From Streptomyces sp. NBC_01571 (lineage in GTDB: Bacteria; Actinomycetota; Actinomycetes; Streptomycetales; Streptomycetaceae): DNA of 64,000 nt. The position numbers and the translations under genes were made by a program. The stretch is taken from positions 1,302,001 through 1,366,000 of the forward strand of contig NZ_JAPEPZ010000001.1 in assembly GCF_026339875.1 (NCBI RefSeq), in the 5' to 3' direction. Shown here piece after piece: positions 17,601-25,751 of this stretch (position 1 is its first letter; each line of letters begins with the position of its first letter). The notes under the pieces were generated by a model that worked only from the letters and a program-made list of their open reading frames with translations, was not told the origin of the DNA and searched no databases.

Positions 17601-18317
17601 ATGCACGCCAGCCGCTACACCGTGAGCGACGTGATGACCCACACCGTCGTAGCCGTCAGCCGCGACGCCACCTTCAAGAAAATCGTCGGGGCCATGGACG
17701 AATGGAAGGTCAGCGCCGTGCCAGTCCTGGAGGGCGACGGCCGAGTCATCGGTGTCGTCTCGGAGGCCGATCTTCTACCGAAGGAAGAGTTCCGTGACAC
17801 CGTCCCCGCCCTGTCTCAGTCCCCGCCCGCTCCGGACCAGGCGACCCCTTCCACCCGGCTGAGTGCCCTCACCGACCTCGCAAAGGCGGGAGCCGTGACC
17901 GCCACCGAGCTGATGACCACCCCTGCTCTCACCATCCACGCCGACGCCACTCTCCCCGAGGCTGCCCGCATCATGGCCCGGCGCGGGGTGAAGCGACTAC
18001 CGGTCATCGACGGTGAGGGCATGCTCAAAGGCATCGTCAGCCGGGGCGACCTTCTGAAGGTCTTCCTTCGCTCGGATGACGATATCGCCGAGGAAGTCCG
18101 GCACCAGGTGGTCCCCTACGTCTTCGCCGATCCGGCCGAACCGGTGCGGGTGCATGTGAGGGACGGCGTCGTGACACTCACCGGGAAAACCGACGATCCC
18201 TCGCTGACAGCCGTGGCCGCCCGCCTGGTTCAGGCCGTCGAAGGCGTGGTGGATGTCGAATGCGACCTCTCCGGCCGCTCGGTGGCGCACCCCTCGCCAC
18301 CAAGCGACCCACGGTGA
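17601..18317 (+). CDS. CBS-pair protein with C-terminal BON domain
   Basis: 238 residues. CBS 1 is about 8-62 (VSDVMTHTVVAVSRDATFKK, VIGVVSEADLL), CBS 2 about 100-156 (ELMTTPALTIHADATLPEAA, GIVSRGDLLKVFL) and BON about 165-225 (VHVRDGVVTLTGKTDDPSLT). GGAGGGG directly precedes the ATG at 17601. It is closely similar in layout to the proteins at 1686 and 18694, so the block carries three paralogues. It is probably an adenylate-sensing regulator of unknown partner. Confidence 0.92.
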   Translation: MHASRYTVSDVMTHTVVAVSRDATFKKIVGAMDEWKVSAVPVLEGDGRVIGVVSEADLLPKEEFRDTVPALSQSPPAPDQATPSTRLSALTDLAKAGAVTATELMTTPALTIHADATLPEAARIMARRGVKRLPVIDGEGMLKGIVSRGDLLKVFLRSDDDIAEEVRHQVVPYVFADPAEPVRVHVRDGVVTLTGKTDDPSLTAVAARLVQAVEGVVDVECDLSGRSVAHPSPPSDPR

Positions 18318-18693
18318 GTGACTCGGACGCATGCCGCGGCCTTGCGGTCGCCCGTCTTGCACCATGACACGCGGGACCGACAGTTCGCATGGACCTCCCA
18401 CCCCGCCTCGCGCACCGCGTCTCTTCCTCGGCCTCGGCGGCCGTCCCGCCCAGGCGGATCAACACTGGCCCAGGGGGCGAGCGTGCTACTGACCCTCGCC
18501 CCGCCTTCGGAGCCCGGCGGGCCCCGCGGTCCACAGCTCCGGGCGTGGTCGGCGACAGCGTCACTGCACGGCCCCCACACCCCAGTCGCCCACCAGGCCG
18601 GTCGGCTGAAGCCGGGGCCGACCGGCCCCTGGAGCCGCAGCGCGGACCATCGCAGAGTGGAGGGGAAGACATCGGACGAAGGAGGTGGGAGTC
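18318..18693. other. Intergenic region between two CBS-BON genes
   Basis: 376 bp with no supported gene. Two palindromic boxes occur near its right end (18594-18609 and 18614-18629). The rest shows nothing recognised. Confidence 0.5.
18594..18629. promoter_or_regulatory. Tandem operator-like boxes before CBS-BON gene
   Basis: CAGGCCGGTCGGCTGA (18594-18609) and GGGGCCGACCGGCCCC (18614-18629). The second is a perfect 7-2-7 palindrome and the clearest copy of the motif in the window. They lie 65-100 nt before the CBS-BON start, centred 20 bp apart, as expected for cooperative dimers on one helix face. Confidence 0.45.
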
Positions 18694-19395
18694 ATGCAGC
18701 ACCGGATGGTGAGCGATCTGATGACGACTTCAGTCGTACGGGTACGGCAGAACACCGGCTTCAAGGAGATCGCGAAGCTGCTCGCCGAGTACGACATCAC
18801 GGCGGTGCCTGTCGTGGACGATGACGACCGGCCCGTCGGCATAGTTTCCGAAGCGGATCTCCTACGCAAAGAGGCGGGACAGCTGGACCCCGAGGGGCTG
18901 CTGCCAGTCCTTCATCCGCGCCCAGCCGAACGGGCCAAGCAGGCGGCGACTACCGCCGGAGGCCTGATGAACAGTCCGTCCATCACGGCACGGCCGCAAT
19001 GGACGGTCGTGGAAGCCGCCCAGGTGATGGAGCGCTATCGCGTCAAGCGGCTCCCGGTGGTGGACGAGGCCGACCGTCTGGTGGGGCTGATCAGCCGTGC
19101 CGACCTGCTGCGGGTGTTCCTCCGCAGTGACCATGCCATCCGGGAGGAGATCTCCAGGGATGTCCTGGTCCGTACGCTGGGCATCGCCCCCGACTCGGTG
19201 ACCGTGCATGTCGTGGACGGCCGGGTCGTCCTGAGCGGAACTGTCGAACGGAAATCACTCATCCCCGTCGCCATGCGGTTGTGCCAGGGCGTGGACGGGG
19301 TGGTGGACGTCACCCAACAGCTGAGCCACCGAACGGACGACACCGCAGACACCTTGCGAGCCAGCTCACCACGGCGAGCTCAACTCGCGCCCTGA
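18694..19395 (+). CDS. CBS-pair protein with C-terminal BON domain
   Basis: 233 residues: MQHRMVSDLMTTSVVRVRQN, CBS 1 about 5-60, CBS 2 about 93-150 (SPSITARPQWTVVEAAQVME, GLISRADLLRVFL), BON about 158-220 (VTVHVVDGRVVLSGTVERKS). GGAGGTGG lies before the ATG at 18694, which is preferred to a GTG at 18685 that overlaps the site. This is the last gene of the stress block, with a strong palindrome in its promoter region. Confidence 0.92.
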   Translation: MQHRMVSDLMTTSVVRVRQNTGFKEIAKLLAEYDITAVPVVDDDDRPVGIVSEADLLRKEAGQLDPEGLLPVLHPRPAERAKQAATTAGGLMNSPSITARPQWTVVEAAQVMERYRVKRLPVVDEADRLVGLISRADLLRVFLRSDHAIREEISRDVLVRTLGIAPDSVTVHVVDGRVVLSGTVERKSLIPVAMRLCQGVDGVVDVTQQLSHRTDDTADTLRASSPRRAQLAP

Positions 19396-20634
19396 AGTGC
19401 GCCGCCCAGCGGCCCGCCGACACGGCGTCGTGCACCCTTCCGCACGTGGGCTCGTGTGCGGCGCCGATCTCCGGGGCCTCGCCTGTATGCGCCTGTGAGA
19501 ACGACTTGCAACCAGCTGGAAGTGCCCTGGCCCAAGCCGCGTAGACGTGTTCAAGATCCGGGGTCATGGCCCTCGTACGTGCTGGACGCGCGCACCGCTC
19601 AGTTCCGCCAACCGCACCCCTTGCCCGAGCAACGAGATCCGTCGTGGCTGACGAGCACGTCACCGTCCAGAACCAGCGGAACCACCAAGGGCAGGGGTGT
19701 TCGGCCCTGTGGGGCGGAGTTATGGGCGAAGCCCGGCGACGGTCCACGGCGCTTACGGGCTTCAGTGGGCAGGGGCCGTGCGCAGCCCTCACAGAGCGGG
19801 CAGCGAACGCGCACGGCAGGAGCGCCGACCGGGGGTGCCGTTGCTTTTCTCCGGACGGCGTTTGCCCGGTTCAGGAGTCGATAAGGGGAGGCCGGCCGTC
19901 GGAGGCGAGTCGGGCCGGCGGTCCCGCGGCGAAGCGGGCGTGGAAGGCAGGGTACCGGCGAAGGCGCAGCCAGCTTCGCTGACGGTTGGACAGCGAGTGG
20001 CTCACGGAGTCGGTTCACTTGGCCGCAGCACCGGAGGGTCTAATCGTGGCATATGGCAAGTGCGTCGGGACATAGGTCGCTACGGAGAGTGCTTACGTGG
20101 GGCGCGCTACGCAGGGCCTGGCTCAGGTGTCCGTCCTCGGCCTGGAACCTCGGTTCGGCGAGCCCGGACGAACCCGAGCCCGCCTCGGTGTCGTTTCGGA
20201 CGCACCATCAGCGAGTTCAGCTGCAAACCCTCCTGGGGAAACTCGAACCCGCGGCCTTTTGCCGTCTCTGGAAGACGTTTTGCGCCAGCTCGGCAGGCAG
20301 TCAGTCCGGGGCGGCACGATGGCTGCTCCCTGTGTCGAGGCTCTCGACGAGGCGGCTGTGTCTGTTCGTCGGGATCCTGGGACGCCATGCCAAGCGGGAC
20401 ACGTTCCGAACAGGCTCCACAGTGACGGGGTCCGGTGTGTGCCGGGCCCCCGTCTTCTCGTGAGTTCAGCGGCGGACGCTGTTCTCGGCCTGGGGACCCT
20501 TCTGGCCCTGGGTCACATCACACGAACGACAACTCGTAAGAACAAAGTTAGTGCCGCGTCAGGCAACGTCCGCCCCGTCTTGTGTTGCCCGGTGTGCCTT
20601 GCGGTGGGGTGGGCGAGCTGGAAGGCTCCCGGTC
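19396..20634. other. About 1.2 kb without a recognisable gene
   Basis: Several open frames cross this stretch, but none reads as a known family, none has a good ribosome binding site, and third-position GC does not favour any frame. It holds one box AGGGGTGTTCGGCCCT (19693-19708) with no gene behind it, and a tract at about 20225-20290 that partly resembles a tRNA on the minus strand (see rejected items). It marks the border between the stress block and the accessory genes. It may be decayed or non-coding RNA sequence. Confidence 0.5.
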
Positions 20635-21129
20635 ATGCCGATGTTGGTCAGGGCTGCAGAGCGGGACGACGTGCCCGCACTTGTCCGCCTGCGTGTTGCG
20701 AATGCTGAAAGGCATGTCCAACTCGATCCGGCCATCTACCGCGTGCCCGACATAGAGGCCGTGCGCAGGCATTTCGAGGAGGTGCTTGCGGCCGAGTCCA
20801 AGGTGCTGGTCTTTGTCGCCGAAAGGGTGGGCGAGGTGGTGGGCATGGTGGAGGTCATCCTGCTCACGGATCCCCCGGACCATCAGATCCTGGCTCCCCG
20901 CCGCGCAGCCGAGATCCACACCGCAGTCCTGGACGGGCATCGTGGCAAGGGTGTCGGGGCTGCCTTGCTGATGGCGGCGGAGAAAGCCGCCGCGGATCGC
21001 GGTGTCCTGGTCATCTATGCCGGCATCTTCGCACCGAACAAGGGAGCCGTCCGCTTCTACTCTTCGGCCGGCTTCGGAACGCGTGGAATCCTGCTGAGCA
21101 AGAACCAAGGTGCGCCCTCGGCAGGCTGA
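20635..21129 (+). CDS. GNAT family N-acetyltransferase
   Basis: 164 residues. After MPMLVRAAERDDVPALVRLR, the acetyl-CoA binding motif is VLDGHRGKGVGAALLMAAEK (the R-x-x-G-x-G/A loop), then APNKGAVRFYSSAGF typical of GNAT motif B. The substrate is unknown; relatives act on small molecules, amino acids or antibiotics. GGAAGG lies nine bases before the ATG at 20635; an ATG two codons later is possible. It is a single gene followed by tandem hairpins, in an accessory segment. Confidence 0.88.
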   Translation: MPMLVRAAERDDVPALVRLRVANAERHVQLDPAIYRVPDIEAVRRHFEEVLAAESKVLVFVAERVGEVVGMVEVILLTDPPDHQILAPRRAAEIHTAVLDGHRGKGVGAALLMAAEKAAADRGVLVIYAGIFAPNKGAVRFYSSAGFGTRGILLSKNQGAPSAG

Positions 21130-21277
21130 TGCGTCTCGGCCGGAGAGCGGGTGGCCAGTACCTATGCGACCCGGGCCACGACCCTGCGGAGTCGTTCGCC
21201 AGATGATGTAGCGGCGGATCATGCTCCCCTGAGCCTCCACCGCCCCGGCAGCGCCCGCTGGCAACGGTGAACGCCCT

Positions 21278-21370
21278 GAAAGAAGACGTCCGTTGGAACC
21301 GACTCTGCATCGGTCCCAACGGCCCCGAAAGAAGACGTCCGGTGGGAACGACCCTGCATCGGTCCCACCG
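21278..21370. terminator. Two tandem hairpin repeats with compensatory changes
   Basis: Two direct copies, 49 bp apart, share GAAAGAAGACGTCCG (21278 and 21327) followed by a hairpin. Hairpin 1 spans 21290-21322 (arms CCGTTGG and CCAACGG); hairpin 2 spans 21339-21370 (arms CGGTGGG and CCCACCG). Both share the loop side CTGCATCGGTCCCA. A T-to-G change in one arm is matched by A-to-C in the other, so pairing is preserved. Read on the minus strand each hairpin is followed by GGACGTCTTCTTTC, a pyrimidine-rich tail. They sit between two convergent genes and probably act as terminators. Confidence 0.65.
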
Positions 21371-21383
21371 CACGTCCCGTTCC

Positions 21384-22628
21384 CTAGCGGTTCTTGCGTG
21401 CCGCTGACAGCCGTGGAGCTGTCCACAGGGCGATGAGGGCGACAGCCGAGACCGCCGCCGCTATCAGCAGGTCGGCGCTGACGCCGGCGCTGTCGACGGT
21501 GACGCCTCCCAGGAAAGCGCCTGCGGCGAGGGCGAGTTGGCTGGCGGAGATGAAGAGGGCCAGTCCGCTGTCGGCCTTCTCACCCATCGCGTCCAGGATC
21601 CACAGCTGCAGTCCCAGCGGCATCGCACCCCAGGCCAGGCCCCACAGCCCGACCAGCACGACCGCGCCCGGGGCCGTCGTTCCCATCAGCGGGAGCAGCG
21701 CCAGCGATGCGACCAGCAGGATCACTCCCGCGGTGAGCGTCCCCCTGATGCTGCGGGCCGCCGTCATGCCCGCGGCGAAGTTCCCCACGATCCCCGTGAC
21801 TCCGAACAGCAACAGGACGGGCGTCGTCAACGTGTTGTCGATGTGGGCGAGGTCGTGCAGCGCGGGCGACAGGTAGGTGTATCCCGCGAAGTGGCCGAAG
21901 AAGACCAGAACCGAGGCGATCACGCCGGCCCGGGCCCTGGGCATCTTGAAGAGAGTCAGCAGCGACCCGAACGTGACAGTGTGCTGCGCCGGCATCCGCG
22001 GGAGGGTGAAGAACTGCAGGGCGAGGGTGGCCAGAGCAAGGCCGGCGATGATCAGGAATCCCGCGCGCCAGCCCAGTAGGTCACCGGCCAGGGAACCCAG
22101 CGGAAGGCTGGCCACGGTCGCCAGGGTAATACCCGACGTGATCACCGAAGCAGCCCGGGGAACGACCTGTGCGGGAACCAGCCGGGGGGCGACGCTGACG
22201 CCGATCGTCCAGAACCCTCCGACCGCCACGCCCAGCAGCACTCGCGCGACCATCAGCACGGAGAAGGCCGGGGCGAGTGCTGCCAGCAGATTGGACGCCA
22301 CGAGCAGGACGCTCAGTGACAGCAGGATGGCCCTTCTGTCCACCCGGGCCGCGACCACGGTCAGCAAGGGCGCGGAGAGTGCGGCCATCAGGCCCGGGGC
22401 GGTCACCATGAGTCCTGCCGTCCCCTCCGACACATGAAGGCTCTTCGCCACGTCGGGCAGCAGACCGATCGCGAGGAACTCGGACATGACCAGGGCGAAT
22501 GCGCCCGCCGCGACGGCCCACACAGCCACCCAGTCGGTCCCACCGGAGGCCACGGACGGCACATCCGCTCGGGCGCGGTCACCGAGAGCCGGTCCAGTGC
22601 CCGGCTCAGAGGTTGTTGAGGAGTTCAT
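21384..22628 (-). CDS. MFS transporter, drug-efflux (DHA1/Cml-like) type
   Basis: 414 residues with 12 predicted helices. WVAVWAVAAGAFALVMSEFL then AIGLLPDVAKSLHVSEG is the first helix and loop of the sugar-efflux/chloramphenicol-exporter group. Motif A-like sequence is AARVDRRAILLSLSVLL, and motif C-like GITLATVASLPLGSLAGDLL follows. It should export a small molecule with proton antiport. The ATG at 22628 follows the alkene reductase by 55 nt; the ribosome site is weak, so coupling to the upstream gene is likely. It probably removes the compound, or its product, reduced by the neighbour. Confidence 0.88.
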   Translation of the reverse strand: MNSSTTSEPGTGPALGDRARADVPSVASGGTDWVAVWAVAAGAFALVMSEFLAIGLLPDVAKSLHVSEGTAGLMVTAPGLMAALSAPLLTVVAARVDRRAILLSLSVLLVASNLLAALAPAFSVLMVARVLLGVAVGGFWTIGVSVAPRLVPAQVVPRAASVITSGITLATVASLPLGSLAGDLLGWRAGFLIIAGLALATLALQFFTLPRMPAQHTVTFGSLLTLFKMPRARAGVIASVLVFFGHFAGYTYLSPALHDLAHIDNTLTTPVLLLFGVTGIVGNFAAGMTAARSIRGTLTAGVILLVASLALLPLMGTTAPGAVVLVGLWGLAWGAMPLGLQLWILDAMGEKADSGLALFISASQLALAAGAFLGGVTVDSAGVSADLLIAAAVSAVALIALWTAPRLSAARKNR

Positions 22629-22683
22629 GTTCGTCTTTCGGGAAGGGGGGCGGGGCCCGGTGGGGTGGAGGGAAGGTCGGCTC

Positions 22684-23757
22684 TCAGTCCTCGAGGGCGG
22701 GGTAGTCGGTGTATCCGCTCGCGCCACCGCCGTAGAAGGTGGCCGGGTCGGCCTCGTTGAGCTCCGCGCCGGTGCTCCAGCGGTGGACGAGATCAGGGTT
22801 GGCGATGTACGGACGGCCCACGGCAACGACATCGGCCAGGCCCGCGTCGAGGATCCCCTGCGCGGACTCCTTCGTCGTGACCTGTGCGAAGCCGTCACTG
22901 GCGATGAAAGGTCCCGAGAAACGCGTACGCAGCTCCTGGATCAACGCGTCGGCCGGGTCGGCGAGCGCGTGGAGGTATGCCAGGCCCAACGGGGCGATGC
23001 CGTCGAGGAGCGCCCGGTACGTGGCAGCGGTCTCGGCGGTGTCGTCCTCGAGGGCGCCCTGGATGTTGTGCGCGGGAGAGATACGGATCCCCACCCGCTC
23101 CGGCCCTATCGCGTCAGCGACAGCCCGGGCGACCTCCACGACCAGCCGCGCCCGAGCTGCCGGGGACCCTCCGTACTCGTCGGTGCGCAGGTTCGTGGAA
23201 GGAGCGAGGAACTGGTGCAGCAGGTAGCCGTTCGCCGCGTGCAGTTCCACGCCGTCCAGGCCGGCCTCGACGGCGGATCGGGCGGCGTGCACGAACTCCT
23301 CGACCAGCTCGGGCAGTTCGTGTGTCTCCAGCGCCCTCGGGACCGGGTAGGGCTGCATGCCCTTCGCGGTGAAGATCTCGTCCGGGGCCGCGATCGCGCT
23401 CGGGGCCACCGTTTCCTGGCCGGGCTTGTTCTCAGGGTGCGCGATGCGGCCCGCGTGCATCAGCTGCACGACGATGTGACCGTTGCGCGCGTGAACGGCC
23501 TCCGCGATCAGGCGCCACCCCTCGATCTGCTCGGGGCTGTGGATTCCCGGGCTGTCGAGGTAGCCCTGGCCGCGCGGGCTGGGCTGGGTCCCCTCGGCGA
23601 TGATCAGGCCGGCACCGGCCCGCTGCCCGTAGTACCGGGCACTGATCTCCTGCGGCACCTGCCCCTCGCCGGCCCGGTTCCGGGTCATGGGCGCCATGGC
23701 GATGCGATTGCCCAGGACCCATTTCCCAACGGTCACCGGCTCGAACAGGTTGGTCAT
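22684..23757 (-). CDS. Old Yellow Enzyme family alkene reductase (NemA-like)
   Basis: 357 residues, typical for the family. MTNLFEPVTVGKWVLGNRIA then MAPMTRNRA forms the N-terminal barrel with FMN contacts. The substrate-binding His/Asn pair is in VELHAANGYLLHQFLAP, and YGGS plus VAVGRPYIANPDLV complete the FMN site. The enzyme reduces activated C=C bonds of enals, enones, nitro compounds or maleimides with NAD(P)H. AAGGAGA precedes the ATG. It forms an operon with the MFS exporter downstream. An electrophile detoxification role is inferred from this pairing. Confidence 0.94.
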   Translation of the reverse strand: MTNLFEPVTVGKWVLGNRIAMAPMTRNRAGEGQVPQEISARYYGQRAGAGLIIAEGTQPSPRGQGYLDSPGIHSPEQIEGWRLIAEAVHARNGHIVVQLMHAGRIAHPENKPGQETVAPSAIAAPDEIFTAKGMQPYPVPRALETHELPELVEEFVHAARSAVEAGLDGVELHAANGYLLHQFLAPSTNLRTDEYGGSPAARARLVVEVARAVADAIGPERVGIRISPAHNIQGALEDDTAETAATYRALLDGIAPLGLAYLHALADPADALIQELRTRFSGPFIASDGFAQVTTKESAQGILDAGLADVVAVGRPYIANPDLVHRWSTGAELNEADPATFYGGGASGYTDYPALED

Positions 23758-24212
23758 CGAAATCTCCTTCTACGTGTACTGCTCGGGGAGGCATCCGGCA
23801 GGGGAAGGGCGGACGTCACCGCATGGTGCGCAGGCCCCTGGCCGGAGGCCGGGCAGCGCCAGGCAGCACCTGACGCCCATCGGTCGGACGGCTTCGGACT
23901 CCGCCCGGCACGAAAACCGAAGTAACTTTGTTTGTTTCAGCGAGGGATGCGACTGCACTGTTGCCACACCGAGGCGGCAACAGGAGTTGCAATCAAAAAA
24001 AGTTGCGACTGAGACCGCGGAGTGGCCCGAGCCGCCCCGACTGACGGCGAGTTGGCCGCCGCCGAACCAGAGCGGTGCACGTCAGTCGACCCGCCCTGCT
24101 CCATGACAGGAGGGCTTCACGTCCGACATTCCGCGCCACCTGCGGACAGACCCATGGCTGCGGGGGATTTCAGCATCCAGCCTCGCGCACCTGCATCACG
24201 CGCGCCCTGGCC
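23758..24212. other. Intergenic region upstream of alkene reductase
   Basis: 455 bp with no supported gene. It is AT-rich for this genome around 23918-24005 (including GTAACTTTGTTTGTTTCAG and a run of seven A), which is likely promoter sequence for the reductase operon. A TAACTTTGTT core at 23932-23941 recurs inverted before the GNAT gene at about 20541. Confidence 0.4.
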
Positions 24213-24671
24213 TTACAGGCCGGCGATGCTGTCCTGCACGGACTTGCCCCACGCCACACCTTCAGCGTGCGTGTTGGCGAAGTCCGGGTCCACGTAGATG
24301 TGGGTCCGCTTGATGAGTTCACCCTCGAACTCGAAAACGTTGCAGAACAGTCCGAAAGAGGAGACGCCGTCGGGGAAGTCCACACCCGATGTCGTCGTTC
24401 CGTTCTCCGCGCCCTCGACGATCACGTAGTTTCCGGACGACAGCACGGTGAAACCGTCGATCTCATGCTCGAGCGACGCGATTCCCCGGCCGAGGCCCTG
24501 GGCGAACGCGCCGATCTGCGCCTTGCCGACGGCGAAGCCGAACTTCGGGTAGAACATCTGGGCGTCGTCCGTGAAGATGTCGATCACCGCAGGATTTCCG
24601 GCATCGACCATGCGGAAGTAGTTGATGACAATCTCTTCGCGGCGCTTCTGAAGATCGCTGTTGCCGTTCAC
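24213..24671 (-). CDS. SnoaL-like (NTF2 fold) protein, paralogue A
   Basis: 152 residues. It begins VNGNSDLQKRREEIVINYF from a GTG at 24671 with AGGAGGAAAA before it. Core motifs are FRMVDAGNPAVIDIFTDDA, MFYPKFGFAVGKAQIGAFA and FCNVFEFEGELIKRTHIYVD. This is the cone-shaped NTF2/SnoaL fold used by polyketide cyclases, isomerases and uncharacterised stress proteins. The catalytic role is unknown. It is clearly paralogous to the divergent gene at 25302. A TetR-type operator lies about 240 nt upstream. Confidence 0.85.
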   Translation of the reverse strand: MNGNSDLQKRREEIVINYFRMVDAGNPAVIDIFTDDAQMFYPKFGFAVGKAQIGAFAQGLGRGIASLEHEIDGFTVLSSGNYVIVEGAENGTTTSGVDFPDGVSSFGLFCNVFEFEGELIKRTHIYVDPDFANTHAEGVAWGKSVQDSIAGL

Positions 24672-24907
24672 TTTTCCTCCTGTTGGATGTTCTGCGTATT
24701 CGCGTGATTTCTTCCGCGGGCGCACATGTACGCCCCGCCGTCCCGGCAGAAGGGTGCTTCCGCATACCGGCCGTGGATCGTGGACCGACAAGGTCCACGG
24801 AGTCGTCGCATCAGCCCCGAGGAGGCCAGCGGGACTCGCTCCGATCATGACCCTGCACGGTCTCCCTGTCGCCTCGTGCCGACGTTCAGGGTGTGCGCCC
24901 CAGCTAA

Positions 24908-24929
24908 TTTTTAACCGAGCGGTTAAAAA
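24908..24929. promoter_or_regulatory. TetR-type operator, copy 1
   Basis: A perfect inverted repeat with 10-bp arms (TTTTTAACCG and CGGTTAAAAA) and AG at the centre. It is the longest of three related palindromes in this cluster and serves the minus-strand SnoaL-like gene. Arm sequence and 2-bp centre match the copies at 25139 and 26177. Confidence 0.7.
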
Positions 24930-25110
24930 CCTAGGCGAGAGGGGTGGATCTGTCAAGAACCTCCAGGTCGACCGACATCCCCCGCCGGGGGCGGGCGAGG
25001 CGGGCGGCCGTCACGGAGCCGCGTACCAACGGGCTCGGCAACCGTCAACGGCCTCCACGGACGACCCTGAAGCGCACCTGGCAGCCGAAGCCCGCCCCTG
25101 ACCTTCTTGA

Positions 25111-25128
25111 CGGGGCGGATCCGCCCCG
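25111..25128. promoter_or_regulatory. 18-bp GC-rich perfect palindrome
   Basis: CGGGGCGGATCCGCCCCG is self-complementary over its whole length and ends 10 bp before operator copy 2. It could be a second regulator site or a short cruciform/hairpin; function is unknown. Confidence 0.4.
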
Positions 25129-25138
25129 GTTACATTTC

Positions 25139-25152
25139 TAACCGATCGGTTA
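25139..25152. promoter_or_regulatory. TetR-type operator, copy 2
   Basis: TAACCGATCGGTTA is perfectly palindromic over 14 bp. It lies 150 nt before the plus-strand SnoaL-like start, and shares both half-sites with copy 1. Confidence 0.7.
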
Positions 25153-25301
25153 AATATGGTGCACGTCGCACCGCTCCCGGGAGAGGGGGCGACGATTCGG
25201 CGTCGCGACACGGCCGCTGCACGCGCCGACCGATCCCGTGAGCGCAAGGTGCCGCGCGAAAAAGCAGCACCTCGAAAAAGCGACGCCCACCAGGAGCCAC
25301 A

Positions 25302-25751
25302 GTGAACAGCAACAGCGATCGCCAGAAGAAGTACGAAGAGATAGCCCTCAGCTATTTCCGCCTGGTGGACCAAGGTGACCCGGCAATTTTCGACCTCTTC
25401 ACGGACGACGCCCGGATGTTCTTCCCGAAATTCGGCATCGCCACCGGCAAGGCGCAGATCGCAGCGTTCGCGCGGGGATTCGCCGGTGCGATTGCCTCGA
25501 TTCGGCACGACGAAGCCGGGCTTCACGTAATGGCGTCCGGGAACCATGTGGTGGTCGAGGGAGCAGGCAAGGGAACCCTGACGTCAGGGGCAACGTTCCC
25601 CGACGACGATCCCACCAGTGGGATGTTCTGCAATGTGTTCGAGTTCGAGGGCGAACGCATCAAGCGCCTCCACATCTACGAAGACCCGGACTTCGCACGC
25701 ACCCACACTGACGGAGTGAACTGGGGCAACTCGGTGCGCGAAAGCCTGTAG
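25302..25751 (+). CDS. SnoaL-like (NTF2 fold) protein, paralogue B
   Basis: 149 residues from a GTG at 25302, with AGGAG five bases upstream. Motifs parallel paralogue A: FRLVDQGDPAIFDLFTDDA, MFFPKFGIATGKAQIAAFA, FCNVFEFEGERIKRLHIYED and DFARTHTDGVNWGNSVRES. Roughly half of the positions are identical to paralogue A, so the pair arose by duplication, now divergently transcribed. Function is unknown. The shared operator suggests both respond to the same TetR ligand. Confidence 0.87.
   Translation: MNSNSDRQKKYEEIALSYFRLVDQGDPAIFDLFTDDARMFFPKFGIATGKAQIAAFARGFAGAIASIRHDEAGLHVMASGNHVVVEGAGKGTLTSGATFPDDDPTSGMFCNVFEFEGERIKRLHIYEDPDFARTHTDGVNWGNSVRESL

Larger units (their letters stand above)
24672..25301. 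other. Divergent promoter region of the SnoaL pair
   Basis: 630 bp between two divergent paralogues. It has no supported gene, although both flanks are GC-rich. It contains two copies of the TAACCG-NN-CGGTTA operator (24908 and 25139) and an 18-bp GC palindrome (25111-25128). Confidence 0.6.

Noticed and set aside
19880..20110. Possible group II intron RNA remnant
   Set aside because: Some short phrases feel intron-like, but no reverse transcriptase, no domain V hairpin and no clear ends could be identified by eye.
20215..20300. tRNA-like stretch on the minus strand with a TTCGAGT loop and a CCA-type anticodon loop
   Set aside because: The T stem does not pair (GCGGG against TTCCC), the anticodon stem has a mismatch, and no D arm or acceptor stem is present. 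At best it is a degenerate fragment.
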